DNA of 64,000 nt from Paenibacillus sp. YYML68 (GTDB lineage: Bacteria; Bacillota; Bacilli; Paenibacillales; NBRC-103111), in assembly GCF_027923405.1 (NCBI RefSeq), contig NZ_BQYI01000001.1, positions 1,032,501-1,096,500 on the forward strand. The letters run 5' to 3'. A model generated the notes under the pieces. That model worked only from the letters and a program-made list of their open reading frames with translations. It was not told where the DNA came from and did not search any database. Numbering within the stretch: the first letter of the stretch is position 1; each line of letters starts with the position of its first letter. A program made the position numbers and the translations under genes. Of the stretch, positions 39,265 through 47,970 are shown piece by piece.

Positions 39265-41187
39265 ATGATGACCAAAAGGAAACCGATTGTCGGCATTACT
39301 GCTTTAGCACTGGTGTTATCGATTGGGGGAGCATCGATTCCTGCTTCTACTCATGCAACTGGAGAATCTGTTCAGGTATGGCTTAGCAATCCAAATAACA
39401 ATACTTGGTTAGCTCGGCAAGCAGATGTAAGCTTCGCAAACACTAGCGCAAATGCAGATTACACGATCACGGTAAATAGCGGTACAACCTATCAAACGAT
39501 GGACGGTTTCGGAGCATCTCTGACAGACGCGTCAGCTTGGCTTCTGTTCAACCAACTTACAGCAGCTAAACGTATGGAAGTGATGAGCAACCTGTTCGGA
39601 CCGTCCGGCATTAACATTAGTGCTCTTCGACAGCCGATTGGGGCCAGTGACTTCAACTGGGAAGCTTGGACGTATAACGATACAACCAACAATGTGGATG
39701 ATATGAACTTATCCGGGTTCTCCTTGTGGAGAGAAGACGCTTATATCCGCCCGATGCTGGATCAAGCATACAATGTGAATAAAGGCCGTATCAAAATTTT
39801 CGCTGCGCCGTGGAGTCCTCCAGCTTGGATGAAAACAGTAAAAAACTTATATGGCAACAGTGGTGGAACCCTACGCACGGATGCCTACAACGCTTATGCT
39901 GATTATTTAGTGAAATACCTTCAGCAGTACAGCGCGAAAGGAACGCCGGTATACGCGATCTCCGTTCAGAACGAACCTAAGTTCGCTCCTAATTGGCCGG
40001 GTATGCTAATGTCGACAACGGAACAAATCAACTTTATCAATGTGCTTGGACCAAAGTTACAACAGAACAACTTGACCACCAAGATTATGGCTTATGACCA
40101 CAACTATGATGATATCAACTATCCTGCCACCGTCTTGGGATCTAGTGCTTCAACACATGTGAGCGGGAGTGCGTTCCACTATTATTCTGCTCTCACCCAT
40201 TCGAACCTAACAACGCTTCATAACCAGTATCCGAACAAAGATATTTGGTTCACAGAAGGCGGAAGCGGCACATGGATTGGTGGCGGTACGAATAAAGGAA
40301 TGTTCCAGGATCTGATGATGCATACGATCCGCTTCCCGAGAAACTGGGCGAAGTCCTATATTATGTGGAATATCGCCTTGGATCAGAATAGCGGTCCGGC
40401 CCTGCACGGAATTGACGCTACCAACCGCGGGCTGCTTACCATTCGCTCCGATACTACAGACAACGTGACCTATAACCCGCAGTACTATGGGCTTGGCCAT
40501 AGCAGTAAATTCGTAGATCCCGGCGCGTACCGTGTCAATTCGAATACATTCCAGGATAATATGGAAAGTGTCGCGTACCGCAATCCGGATGGCTCCATTG
40601 CGCTCATCCTATCTAATCGCTTAACAAGCGCGAAAACAGTCAAGATTCAGTGGGGCTCCCAGTCATTCACTTATCAGGTGCCGGCAGAAGGGGCAATTAC
40701 GTTCAAATGGGTAGCAGGGAACAGTGGTGGTGGCAGTCAATATCTTGAACCAGCAGTTGGGCAAACGTACCGCATCCTAGCCAAATCGAGCGATAAGGCA
40801 GTAGATGTAGCAGGCGTATCTACTGCAGACGGGGCTAACGTACACCAATGGGAGTATGTTGGCGGCAACAATCAGAAGTGGACTTTGAGAGATGCGGGAG
40901 GTGGATATTACAATATTGTAAACGTAAACAGCGATAAGGGGCTTGATGTAGCAAATGCATCCTCTGCAGATGGAGGGAACGTTCAGCAATGGACAGTGAT
41001 CGGAAGCGGGGGATACAATCAACAGTGGCAGATTATATCCGCTGGGAACGGCTACTATCGAATTGTGAATAGGAGCAGCGGAAAAGTGCTGGCCATCGCG
41101 GACAATTCTACAGCAAATGGCGGTAATGTGCACCAGTGGACCAATAATGGAGCGGACAATCAATTATTCTACTTCCAGGCTCCTTGA
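39265..41187 (+). CDS. Secreted GH30 glycosidase with ricin-type lectin domain
   Basis: A 640-aa exported enzyme. A signal peptide (1-31) precedes the GH30 barrel and beta-domain (about 40-485), with YQTMDGFGASLTDASAW, acid/base E237 (VQNEP) and nucleophile E331 (WFTEGGSG). After a Gly/Ser linker a ricin-B-type beta-trefoil (CBM13-like, about 497-640) shows three repeats ending Q-x-W (HQWEYVGGNNQKWTL, QQWTVIGSGGYNQQWQI, HQWTNNGADNQLFYF). It is the paralogue of the giant upstream enzyme but is free or lectin-bound rather than SLH-anchored. Start ATG 39265 follows AAAGGATCGTGAA; a second ATG follows directly. Confidence 0.94.
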   Translation: MMTKRKPIVGITALALVLSIGGASIPASTHATGESVQVWLSNPNNNTWLARQADVSFANTSANADYTITVNSGTTYQTMDGFGASLTDASAWLLFNQLTAAKRMEVMSNLFGPSGINISALRQPIGASDFNWEAWTYNDTTNNVDDMNLSGFSLWREDAYIRPMLDQAYNVNKGRIKIFAAPWSPPAWMKTVKNLYGNSGGTLRTDAYNAYADYLVKYLQQYSAKGTPVYAISVQNEPKFAPNWPGMLMSTTEQINFINVLGPKLQQNNLTTKIMAYDHNYDDINYPATVLGSSASTHVSGSAFHYYSALTHSNLTTLHNQYPNKDIWFTEGGSGTWIGGGTNKGMFQDLMMHTIRFPRNWAKSYIMWNIALDQNSGPALHGIDATNRGLLTIRSDTTDNVTYNPQYYGLGHSSKFVDPGAYRVNSNTFQDNMESVAYRNPDGSIALILSNRLTSAKTVKIQWGSQSFTYQVPAEGAITFKWVAGNSGGGSQYLEPAVGQTYRILAKSSDKAVDVAGVSTADGANVHQWEYVGGNNQKWTLRDAGGGYYNIVNVNSDKGLDVANASSADGGNVQQWTVIGSGGYNQQWQIISAGNGYYRIVNRSSGKVLAIADNSTANGGNVHQWTNNGADNQLFYFQAP

Positions 41188-41451
41188 TCAATAACGAGAA
41201 TAATTAGCTTAACTCTTGCAAATGGACACCTAAAACAACACAAACAGGCAGACGAGTTGAGCTGTTGCTCGGCAACTGTTATGCGCTGAGCCTCAATTCG
41301 TCAAGAAGTTCGGCCAAAGGTCAGTTGGCTAGAGCTAGCTGATACACGTAGACGACAGTTTGGTCGAATATATTGGTAAATCGTGGCACTTCATCAACAA
41401 TCCGTGTGTATTGTTGATGAAGTGCTAGTTTTTTAACTGGGGTACCGAGTT
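41188..41451 (+). other. Untranslated region after the second GH30 gene, with a structured 52-nt segment
   Basis: No gene lies here. GACGAGTTGAG (41251-41261) can pair with CTCAATTCGTC (41292-41302) over 11 bp, with one G-U. Between them GTTGC-TCG-GCAAC makes an inner hairpin. No T run follows this structure, so it is not a simple terminator. The terminator at 41386-41434 lies downstream. A 42-codon plus-strand reading (41452-41580) has no convincing ribosome site and I do not call it. Confidence 0.5.
41386..41435 (+). terminator. Intrinsic terminator of the carbohydrate operon
   Basis: A perfect 16-bp stem, GCACTTCATCAACAAT (41386-41401) and ATTGTTGATGAAGTGC (41410-41425), with an 8-nt loop and TAGTTTTTT after it. 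It ends transcription from the GH30 side, 200 bp after the last gene. Confidence 0.93.
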
Positions 41452-41574
41452 ATGCAGGTATCGTGGAAAGACGAGCGTTTTCGCGAAGTTGTGCAGTGTC
41501 TAGGGACATTCTCCATTATAGATTTGGTGAAAAACTTAAAAGGTAATGAATCTACCGTTGAGTGTATGCAACAC

Positions 41575-41958
41575 CTATAATCGGTTAAACTCCTGAAACT
41601 GTTCATACGTGTATAGCCTATATCCATCATCAAGTACGGTCGTTGCATATCTTCTCATGAACCGCTTGCAGAACTTACGAGCTAGTTGAACACTTCTGCT
41701 GTGAGAGCTCAGATCGACAGCCACGATACGTTTAACCTGTATACCGGCTTCCTCCAATAGCTTAGCTTCATCTTCATCATAATGCTGCTCAATTTTATCT
41801 ACCACCCTGTAATAAATCCAGATTACTGGCCCGTGTCTTCTCCCGATGATACCTTGATTACGCGAATGATCAATAACACCACCTGCTGCTAGTACTACAT
41901 CATATACCTCTTCCCTGCTTACTTCGTGAGCTGTAGCCAGCTCTACTAATCGTCCCAT
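41575..41958 (-). CDS. Hypothetical protein
   Basis: A reading frame of 127 aa on the minus strand that I do not recognise. It is mixed alpha/beta, charged and soluble, with GRRHGPVIWIYYRVVDKIEQHY in the middle and a Lys/Arg-rich segment (LARKFCKRFMRRY) near the C-terminus. AAGGAG lies 12 bases before the ATG at 41958, slightly far; a TTG at 41970 is directly next to it. It stands alone between the carbohydrate island and the nuclease-like gene and has no visible partner. It could be a phage- or plasmid-derived remnant. Confidence 0.5.
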   Translation of the reverse strand: MGRLVELATAHEVSREEVYDVVLAAGGVIDHSRNQGIIGRRHGPVIWIYYRVVDKIEQHYDEDEAKLLEEAGIQVKRIVAVDLSSHSRSVQLARKFCKRFMRRYATTVLDDGYRLYTYEQFQEFNRL

Positions 41959-42158
41959 ACTATGTAGCAACTCCTTGTCATTCTAGCAATCCCGACTTCA
42001 TCAGGTGCAACAATTGGCGTTAGGTCTTCAAGCTCATGAACATCATATTCCAAGTGCAGGGCAAGCTGCTAATCTTGCCTTCCTTCACAATTCATAGCGT
42101 GTGGCTGTGTCAATCCCCCCCTTCACCAAACATTTAAAATCTCTTAACATTGAACCAA

Positions 42159-42186
42159 TTGATTCCCGATCATATGAAGCTATACT
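42159..42186 (+). promoter_or_regulatory. Sigma-A-like promoter of the nuclease-like gene
   Basis: TTGATT (42159-42164) and TATACT (42181-42186) are 16 bp apart, about 43 bp before the ATG at 42229. The rest of the 41959-42228 gap is AT-rich and holds nothing else that I can identify. Confidence 0.6.
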
Positions 42187-42228
42187 GAGATAGGGTCAAA
42201 TTTCATACTTTTGGAGGAATGAACACGA

Positions 42229-45200
42229 ATGAGAACTATGCTTCTCAGAAAATGGTCCTGCATCGTCATGGCCATGGTCCTGGCTATGTCCGGATTGTTC
42301 GGGTATGCGCCTAGTACCACAGTCGCAGCAAGTGCAGATGGTACCTTGACCGTAGCAGAAGTAATTGCTGCGAACAACAACAACAGCGTCAGCACCGTAG
42401 AAGGCTTCATCGTTGGACATGCGACTGGCTCGATGTCAGCGAACTTCAAGCCAAGCTTCAGCAACGACTTCAACATCCTCATCGCCGACAAGAGCGGCGA
42501 GCAAGACAAGAGCAAGCTCGTCAACATTCAATTGTCGACAACAGCCGACCGCAACACGTTCGGATTGAAGACGAATCCGACCATTATCGGCAAGAAAGTG
42601 AAAGTAACAGGTACGTTAACCGCGTACAACTCGTTCCCGGGCGTCAAGTCGATCAAGTCGATCGCATTCGTGAGCGATACCCCGCCTCCTGAGCCTGGCA
42701 TCGTCTCGATCTCCAGCGCCAAGAGTGCAACAGGTACAGTCAAAATCGCCGGAATCGTAACTGCAGACAATGCTGCGATTGGCGGCGGCAAGCTGTCGAC
42801 GTTCGTCCAGGACGCGACAGGCGGCATTAACATCTTCAGTCAGTCCACAGCCGGCTTCCCCGACCTGAAGGAAGGCGATCAGGTTGAGGTGACAGGCTCC
42901 ATTACCTCCTACAAGGGCTTAACCGAAATTGTTCCTACCTCCATCATTGTACAAGCCAGCAACCAGACGCTCCCAGCTCCAATCAGCCTGACCGTAGCAG
43001 ACCTGCAAAGTGCAGCTACAGCAGAAGCCTATGAAGGCCAACTCGTTAAGCTTACCGCTTACTTCAAGACCGTTCCGGCCACACCAGCGGGCGGCGGTTA
43101 CAATATTCAAGCTGTAGACGCGCAATATGCGCCAACGACTGTACGCGTTGTAGACGGCTCGATCAACATGTCCGGCATTCAGCAGGACAAGTGGTACGAT
43201 GTCGTCGGTATTCTCGGACAATACGATTCGTATCAGGTCATTCCGCGTAAAAATGCGGATCTCGTCCTCTCGGCGAATCAACCGCCGCTCTATCCGACGA
43301 ATCCGACCGAGTATGAAGCTACGGTTGAGCGCATCGTAGACGGCGATACAATCGTCCTCACCAGCTCAGTGCTCGGTGCGACTAATGTTCGCTTCTTGAA
43401 CATCGATACACCGGAATCCGATGACTATATTCGTCTTAATGGCGGCGTTAAGACGCCTGCGGACCAGAATCATCTGGATTATGGTCTTGCTGCGAAGCAA
43501 TACATGGGCACACTGCTGCAACCAGGTGACCAGGTCGTGCTGAAGGTAGGCGCAGAGGCGATCGACAGCTACGGCCGCCTGCTTGCCCAAGTTGTACGTA
43601 AGTCGGATGGACTTAATGTCAACCTGGAAATGGTAAACAAGGGCCACGCCGTCACGTACTTCATTTGGCCGATTGGCACAGTTGAAGAGTACAATATGTA
43701 TCAAGCTGCCGTGAAGACGGCGAAGGATCAAGGTCTCGGTATCTGGTCCGCTACGAACCCGCTTCAAGAGCTTCCATTCGTCTTCCGCGCTCGCTTGTCC
43801 GGAGCTGGATTGACACGTCCTGTTGGACATTCCGATACGAAGGTGTATGTAGACAAGGAGCAATGGGCAACCGTTCCTGTAGAGAAGCGTATCTTCTTCA
43901 ACACGGAGCAAGACGCAATCTCGAACGGCTATGTCAAGTTCGGTCAAGTTCAACCGACACCGCTTCCGGACGGTACAGGTAAGAAGGTATTGTTCGACAA
44001 TACCCATGGACAGACAGCCGGTGCAGCGGACTGGGTCATTGACGGCGCGTTCTCCGACTTCGCGGACGGTCTGCGTGGAGCAGGCTTCACCGTAGAGTCG
44101 CTCGAGCGCACGATCCCTTACACGTTCGGTGAGCAAGCGATCACACTGGAGAAGCTTCAGGGCTACGATGTATTCGTCATCGCTGAGGCGAACATTCCAT
44201 TCAAGACGTCCGAGCAAGCCGCAATGGTTCAATATGTACAAGGCGGCGGCAGTATCTTCTTCATCTCCGACCACTACAATGCCGACCGTAACAAAAACCG
44301 TTGGGACAGCTCCGAGGCGATGAACGGCTACCGTCGCGGCGCGTGGACGAATCCGGCGAAAGGCATGTCGGCTGAGGAAGCAAGCTCCCCGGCGATGCAG
44401 GACGTTGTGAGCAGCGACTGGCTCGCTCAGAACTTCGGCGTACGCTTCCGCTTCAACTCGCTCGGCGATGTCGACCATATGACCGACGTCGTAGCTCCGA
44501 ACCAGACGTTCGGCATTACGCAGGATGTAGGCTCGCTCTCGATGCATGCGGGCTCCACGCTCGCGATTATTGACCCGGCGAAGGCCAAAGGTCTTGTCTA
44601 CCCACCGGCGCCTGTCTCCAAATGGGCGCATGCAGTAGACAGCGGTGTATACAACGGCGGCGGACGTGCAGAAGGTCCATATGCAGCCGTAGCGAAGCTC
44701 GGCGCAGGTAAGGCTGCCTTTATTGGCGATTCGTCCCCGGTTGAGGATGCGACGCCGAAATATTTGCGCGAAGAGAACGGCTCGAAGAAGACGACGTATA
44801 ACGGCTTCAAGGCTGAAGCTGACAATGATACGTTCCTGGTACAAACGGTAAGATGGCTGGCTCATCGCGAGAACTACTCCAGCTTGACTCAAGTTGCAGG
44901 TCTGCAGCTGGATCAGCCGACGCAGCTTCATGCGTACGAGCAGCCTGCTCAGACGACGGAGCCACAGCCAGAGCCATGGGCTGCACCAAGCGCAGGCTAC
45001 AAGTGGTACGACCCGTCAACGTTCAAGTCGGGCTCGTATGGCTCCTCCCAGCAGCCACCCGTGCAAGCGCAATATTCCTTCTTGCACCAGAGCACATTGC
45101 CGAACGCGGTTGAATTCCAGATTCGCGTGAAGGCGGACAAGCTTCTTCCAGGCCAGACAGTATCGGGTCTGTCTGCAGGCATTTATTTGCCAGGCGGCAC

Positions 45201-46614
45201 TCAAGTGGCCAAGATTCGTAACGAGGATGGAACGTGGCCTTCCAGCTACGGCTACAGCTCGAGCTTCTCGATTACAGCTGACGCACTAGGCCGCGGCTAT
45301 AAGGACCTTACGGTACAGATGAATCCGTCTGCCAGCGGTGCAGCAAGTCTGCGACTGAAGGCGAACGGCAATAACGAAGTGACGAATGCTGTCACGATCG
45401 GCAATGTTCCTGCAGAGCCGCTGCCGGCGGACAAGCCTCCAGTGCCGGAGAAGACGTCGATTGCGAACGTTCGTCTCCAGCCTGACGATGCGGTCGTAAC
45501 AGTAGAAGGCATCATTACGTCGGAGCCAGGTGCATTCGGCAGCCAGGCGTTCTACATGCAGGATGACACAGCCGGCATCTATGTGTACCAAGCGACAGCT
45601 GGCTTCCGCGCAGGGGATAAGATCAAGATCTCTGCGAAGAAGACGACGTATAACAATGAGCTGGAGCTGATCGATCCGATCGTAATCGAGAAGGTCGGAA
45701 CAGCACCGATTCCAGCAGCGATCGTACAGACTGAGCTGAATGAGAGCAACCAAGGCGAGCTCGTCAAGCTGGAGAAGGTTACGATTCAGAATTATATCAC
45801 TGCGACTCCGGCAGGCTCCTTCGAGTTCGACGTCATTAGCAGCACGGGTTCGACGCATGTTCGTGTCGATGCGCGTACAGGCATCAGCATGACCGAATTC
45901 CAGAGCAAGTATCCAGCTGGCGCGGTTGTGAATATTACAGGGATCTCGGCTATCTTCAAGACGACGTACCAGCTGAAGCCGCTCGCGATGTCAGCGGTAG
46001 AGCCAGCGACGATCATGTCCAAGGCTCCGTCAGCATCCAGCATCGCAGTCGTGAACCACAAGCTGCCGATGGTTGACGAGATCTCGGTATCGGATGTAAC
46101 GCCGGGCGATGTTATCAAGGTGTACGATGCACCTGCAGCAGGCTCCCTGCTCGGGTCAGCATCTGCAGACAGCAGCTCGACAACCGTGACGATGCACGTC
46201 TATCAGCTTGGTCAAGCGGCAGGCACGATCTATGTGACGGTGACAAGTAGCGGCATGGTCGAGAGCGAGCGTACAGCGAAGGCTTACGATGCTGAGCCTG
46301 CAGATCAGCTTGCACCTGTGACGAAGTATCGCATGGATCCAATCTTCGCGAAGTCGAAGTCCGGGGCGCAATATGTGTCTGGCTTCAACATCTCGCTCAA
46401 GGCTGAGGACAACGCAGGCGGGTCTGGTGTGAAGACGACACAGTACCGTATCAATGGCGGCGCGTGGAAGACGTATACAGGTCCATTCACCGCTACAGCT
46501 GGCACGACGCAGACCGTCGAATATTACAGTGAAGACAACGCAGGAAATGTGGAGAATCCAGTCAATAAGATGGACTTCATGAAGGGTACATTCACTGGCG
46601 CAGGTTCTTATTAA
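42229..46614 (+). CDS. Large secreted multidomain nuclease-like protein (DUF6359, OB folds, SNase)
   Basis: A 1461-aa exported protein. Signal peptide (1-32); DUF6359-like domain (about 36-140, TVAEVIAANNNNSVSTVEGFIVG); OB-fold of the YhcR type (about 150-245) and a second near 255-345; thermonuclease-like SNase domain (about 361-507: VERIVDGDTIVL, NIDTPESDDY, DSYGRLLAQV); a class I amidotransferase/DUF4350-like region (about 586-880, DVFVIAEANIPF); more OB folds (about 1075-1265); a C-terminal Ig-like/chitobiase-like domain ending in EYYSEDNAGN. Like B. subtilis YhcR it probably degrades extracellular nucleic acid. There is no SLH or LPXTG anchor. GGAGG lies 10 bases before the ATG. A 51-aa lasso-like peptide gene follows after 30 bp. 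Confidence 0.88.
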   Translation: MRTMLLRKWSCIVMAMVLAMSGLFGYAPSTTVAASADGTLTVAEVIAANNNNSVSTVEGFIVGHATGSMSANFKPSFSNDFNILIADKSGEQDKSKLVNIQLSTTADRNTFGLKTNPTIIGKKVKVTGTLTAYNSFPGVKSIKSIAFVSDTPPPEPGIVSISSAKSATGTVKIAGIVTADNAAIGGGKLSTFVQDATGGINIFSQSTAGFPDLKEGDQVEVTGSITSYKGLTEIVPTSIIVQASNQTLPAPISLTVADLQSAATAEAYEGQLVKLTAYFKTVPATPAGGGYNIQAVDAQYAPTTVRVVDGSINMSGIQQDKWYDVVGILGQYDSYQVIPRKNADLVLSANQPPLYPTNPTEYEATVERIVDGDTIVLTSSVLGATNVRFLNIDTPESDDYIRLNGGVKTPADQNHLDYGLAAKQYMGTLLQPGDQVVLKVGAEAIDSYGRLLAQVVRKSDGLNVNLEMVNKGHAVTYFIWPIGTVEEYNMYQAAVKTAKDQGLGIWSATNPLQELPFVFRARLSGAGLTRPVGHSDTKVYVDKEQWATVPVEKRIFFNTEQDAISNGYVKFGQVQPTPLPDGTGKKVLFDNTHGQTAGAADWVIDGAFSDFADGLRGAGFTVESLERTIPYTFGEQAITLEKLQGYDVFVIAEANIPFKTSEQAAMVQYVQGGGSIFFISDHYNADRNKNRWDSSEAMNGYRRGAWTNPAKGMSAEEASSPAMQDVVSSDWLAQNFGVRFRFNSLGDVDHMTDVVAPNQTFGITQDVGSLSMHAGSTLAIIDPAKAKGLVYPPAPVSKWAHAVDSGVYNGGGRAEGPYAAVAKLGAGKAAFIGDSSPVEDATPKYLREENGSKKTTYNGFKAEADNDTFLVQTVRWLAHRENYSSLTQVAGLQLDQPTQLHAYEQPAQTTEPQPEPWAAPSAGYKWYDPSTFKSGSYGSSQQPPVQAQYSFLHQSTLPNAVEFQIRVKADKLLPGQTVSGLSAGIYLPGGTQVAKIRNEDGTWPSSYGYSSSFSITADALGRGYKDLTVQMNPSASGAASLRLKANGNNEVTNAVTIGNVPAEPLPADKPPVPEKTSIANVRLQPDDAVVTVEGIITSEPGAFGSQAFYMQDDTAGIYVYQATAGFRAGDKIKISAKKTTYNNELELIDPIVIEKVGTAPIPAAIVQTELNESNQGELVKLEKVTIQNYITATPAGSFEFDVISSTGSTHVRVDARTGISMTEFQSKYPAGAVVNITGISAIFKTTYQLKPLAMSAVEPATIMSKAPSASSIAVVNHKLPMVDEISVSDVTPGDVIKVYDAPAAGSLLGSASADSSSTTVTMHVYQLGQAAGTIYVTVTSSGMVESERTAKAYDAEPADQLAPVTKYRMDPIFAKSKSGAQYVSGFNISLKAEDNAGGSGVKTTQYRINGGAWKTYTGPFTATAGTTQTVEYYSEDNAGNVENPVNKMDFMKGTFTGAGSY

Positions 46615-46644
46615 TACGAACTAACGATAAAGGAGTCGATTACG

Positions 46645-46800
46645 ATGAACAAGCAACAGCCAATCAGAGCCGTCGAGCAGACGAAGAAAGCATGGGTACA
46701 GCCTGAAATTAGTGAGCTGGGCGTAGAGTATACCGAATACTGGAGCTTCCAGTATGACAGCACAACAGGCTTCTGGAAGACGGTTTGGATCGATAGCTAG
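46645..46800 (+). CDS. Small peptide with a lasso-peptide-like leader (putative RiPP precursor)
   Basis: A 51-aa peptide too short for routine gene calling. AAGGAG lies nine bases before the ATG. Residues 17-30 read WVQPEISELGVEYT, which fits the lasso leader pattern Y/W-xx-P-x-L/I-xxx-G-...-T that is recognised by RRE (PqqD-like) proteins; the leader threonine T30 would be the -2 residue. The remaining segment is aromatic-rich (YWSFQYDSTTGFWKTVW) with an Asp at position 7 of the putative core, the usual ring-closing place. Against it: the first core residue would be Tyr, not Gly, and no B, C or D maturation genes are present in the window. It is likely co-transcribed with the large nuclease-like gene. 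Confidence 0.72.
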   Translation: MNKQQPIRAVEQTKKAWVQPEISELGVEYTEYWSFQYDSTTGFWKTVWIDS

Positions 46801-46824
46801 TATCAGGTCCTATTTGGACGCAAC

Positions 46825-46862
46825 AAGCAGGCTCTCCTTTCCATAAGGGGAGCCTGCTTACT
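46825..46862. terminator. Hairpin between the small peptide gene and the convergent cyclase
   Basis: AAGCAGGCTCTCC and GGGGAGCCTGCTT form a stem with one interior mismatch around a TTTCCATAA loop. It lies between convergent genes. T runs are short on both sides, so it is a moderate bidirectional terminator. Confidence 0.65.
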
Positions 46863-46910
46863 TCATATAGGGATTACATATATGCTCGTATCCGGATTAC
46901 GTTGCAATCA

Positions 46911-47762
46911 TTAAGGTACGCTCATCACCGTATCGCAGCTAAGCTTCATCTCCTTCTTATTCGCATACATACGGTTCTCGGCCTCGCTGAACAGCTTGGA
47001 GAAGTGCGGCTCCTTGCCGGGGCTGCTGGTAGCAGAGCCGATAGCCATATAGATGGGAATATCGTCGTCCATCGTATTGCGCATCGCTTCGCGGATGCGG
47101 CCAATGACCGATTCTGCATCTGCCTCGGTCGTACTCGGGAGCAGCAGGATGAACTCGTCTCCACCGACACGGAACAGCTCGTCGTGCTTGCGGCACTCTG
47201 CTTGAATCATTCTGGCGGCCTTCACGATCAGCTGATCACCAACCAGATGTCCTCTTACATCATTAGTCACCTTCAAATTATTAACGTCCATGACGACGAT
47301 GGAGAGCGGGTACGACGATTGATCAAGACCTGACAGCTGATTCTCGAGATATGCACGGTTGTACAAGCCCGTTAACGTGTCATGATAGCTAAGGTAGGAT
47401 AGACGCTGCATAAGCGTCTCCTTCTCCCGAAGTGCAACGATAAATCCGATCACGATGAGAATAAATCCGACCGTAATCGGAGCGCTCTCGAACGTAATCT
47501 TGTACCATCTAGTCATCTCAATCCTTTCAAACTGGCTGACAGCGTCGTGAAATGCGCCAATGGTGTATAGCAGCGAGCCATAGAGCAGGAAACGTTGCCT
47601 CGTACCATATACATGGATAAACAGGCCAGTGGAAAATACAAACAGAAGCCACTTCGGGATAGCATCTTCCACGTCCAGCTCCCATTGGTACAGCCCTGAG
47701 ATGATGAGTAGCAGGATGCACAAAAAAGCTACTGCGCCTGTAGCTGTTAACTTCAGCTTCAT
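46911..47762 (-). CDS. Membrane-bound diguanylate cyclase
   Basis: A 283-aa cyclase. Five or so hydrophobic segments lie in residues 1-118. The GGDEF domain (about 122-283) has the intact active site RVGGDEF (GGDEF at 200-204) and an inhibitory I-site RKHD (191-194) exactly five residues before it, so the enzyme should make c-di-GMP and be product-inhibited. The membrane part has no known sensor domain. I choose ATG 47762, eight bases after AGGGGG, rather than the GTG three codons upstream. It is monocistronic and faces the peptide gene. Confidence 0.9.
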   Translation of the reverse strand: MKLKLTATGAVAFLCILLLIISGLYQWELDVEDAIPKWLLFVFSTGLFIHVYGTRQRFLLYGSLLYTIGAFHDAVSQFERIEMTRWYKITFESAPITVGFILIVIGFIVALREKETLMQRLSYLSYHDTLTGLYNRAYLENQLSGLDQSSYPLSIVVMDVNNLKVTNDVRGHLVGDQLIVKAARMIQAECRKHDELFRVGGDEFILLLPSTTEADAESVIGRIREAMRNTMDDDIPIYMAIGSATSSPGKEPHFSKLFSEAENRMYANKKEMKLSCDTVMSVP

Positions 47763-47925
47763 AGGATACACCCCCTGTTAGGCATAAGATCCTATATCGA
47801 AATCGGTATGTGAATTTGATGTGATATAATTCTACACGATTCGCCATAATCTCTTAACAGTTAATATACCATCAGGGGTGAGCCGTATCCATATATTTTT
47901 ATTAATATCTCCAAACAGCTAAACA

Positions 47926-47958
47926 CCCGCCCCAAGCCATAGCGGCTGAAGCGGGAGA
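47926..47958 (-). terminator. Hairpin after the stalk-domain protein gene
   Basis: On the minus strand CCCGCTTCAGCC and GGCTTGGGGCGGG form an imperfect stem, followed by TGTTTAGCTGTTT. It lies directly after the stop codon of the stalk-domain protein at 47971. Confidence 0.55.
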
Positions 47959-47970
47959 ACACAATCTTCA

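Noticed and set aside
41386-41435. Terminal inverted repeat of a MITE
   Set aside because: The 16-bp perfect stem with T run and its place after the operon are best explained as a terminator; no target duplication is visible.
41452-41580. 42-codon plus frame starting MQVSWKDERF
   Set aside because: No ribosome site and it overlaps the end of the minus-strand gene. It may be a relic of a larger gene but I cannot support it.
43366-44931. 521-codon minus frame opposite the nuclease-like gene
   Set aside because: It is an antisense shadow with atypical composition; the plus frame has a signal peptide and recognised domains.
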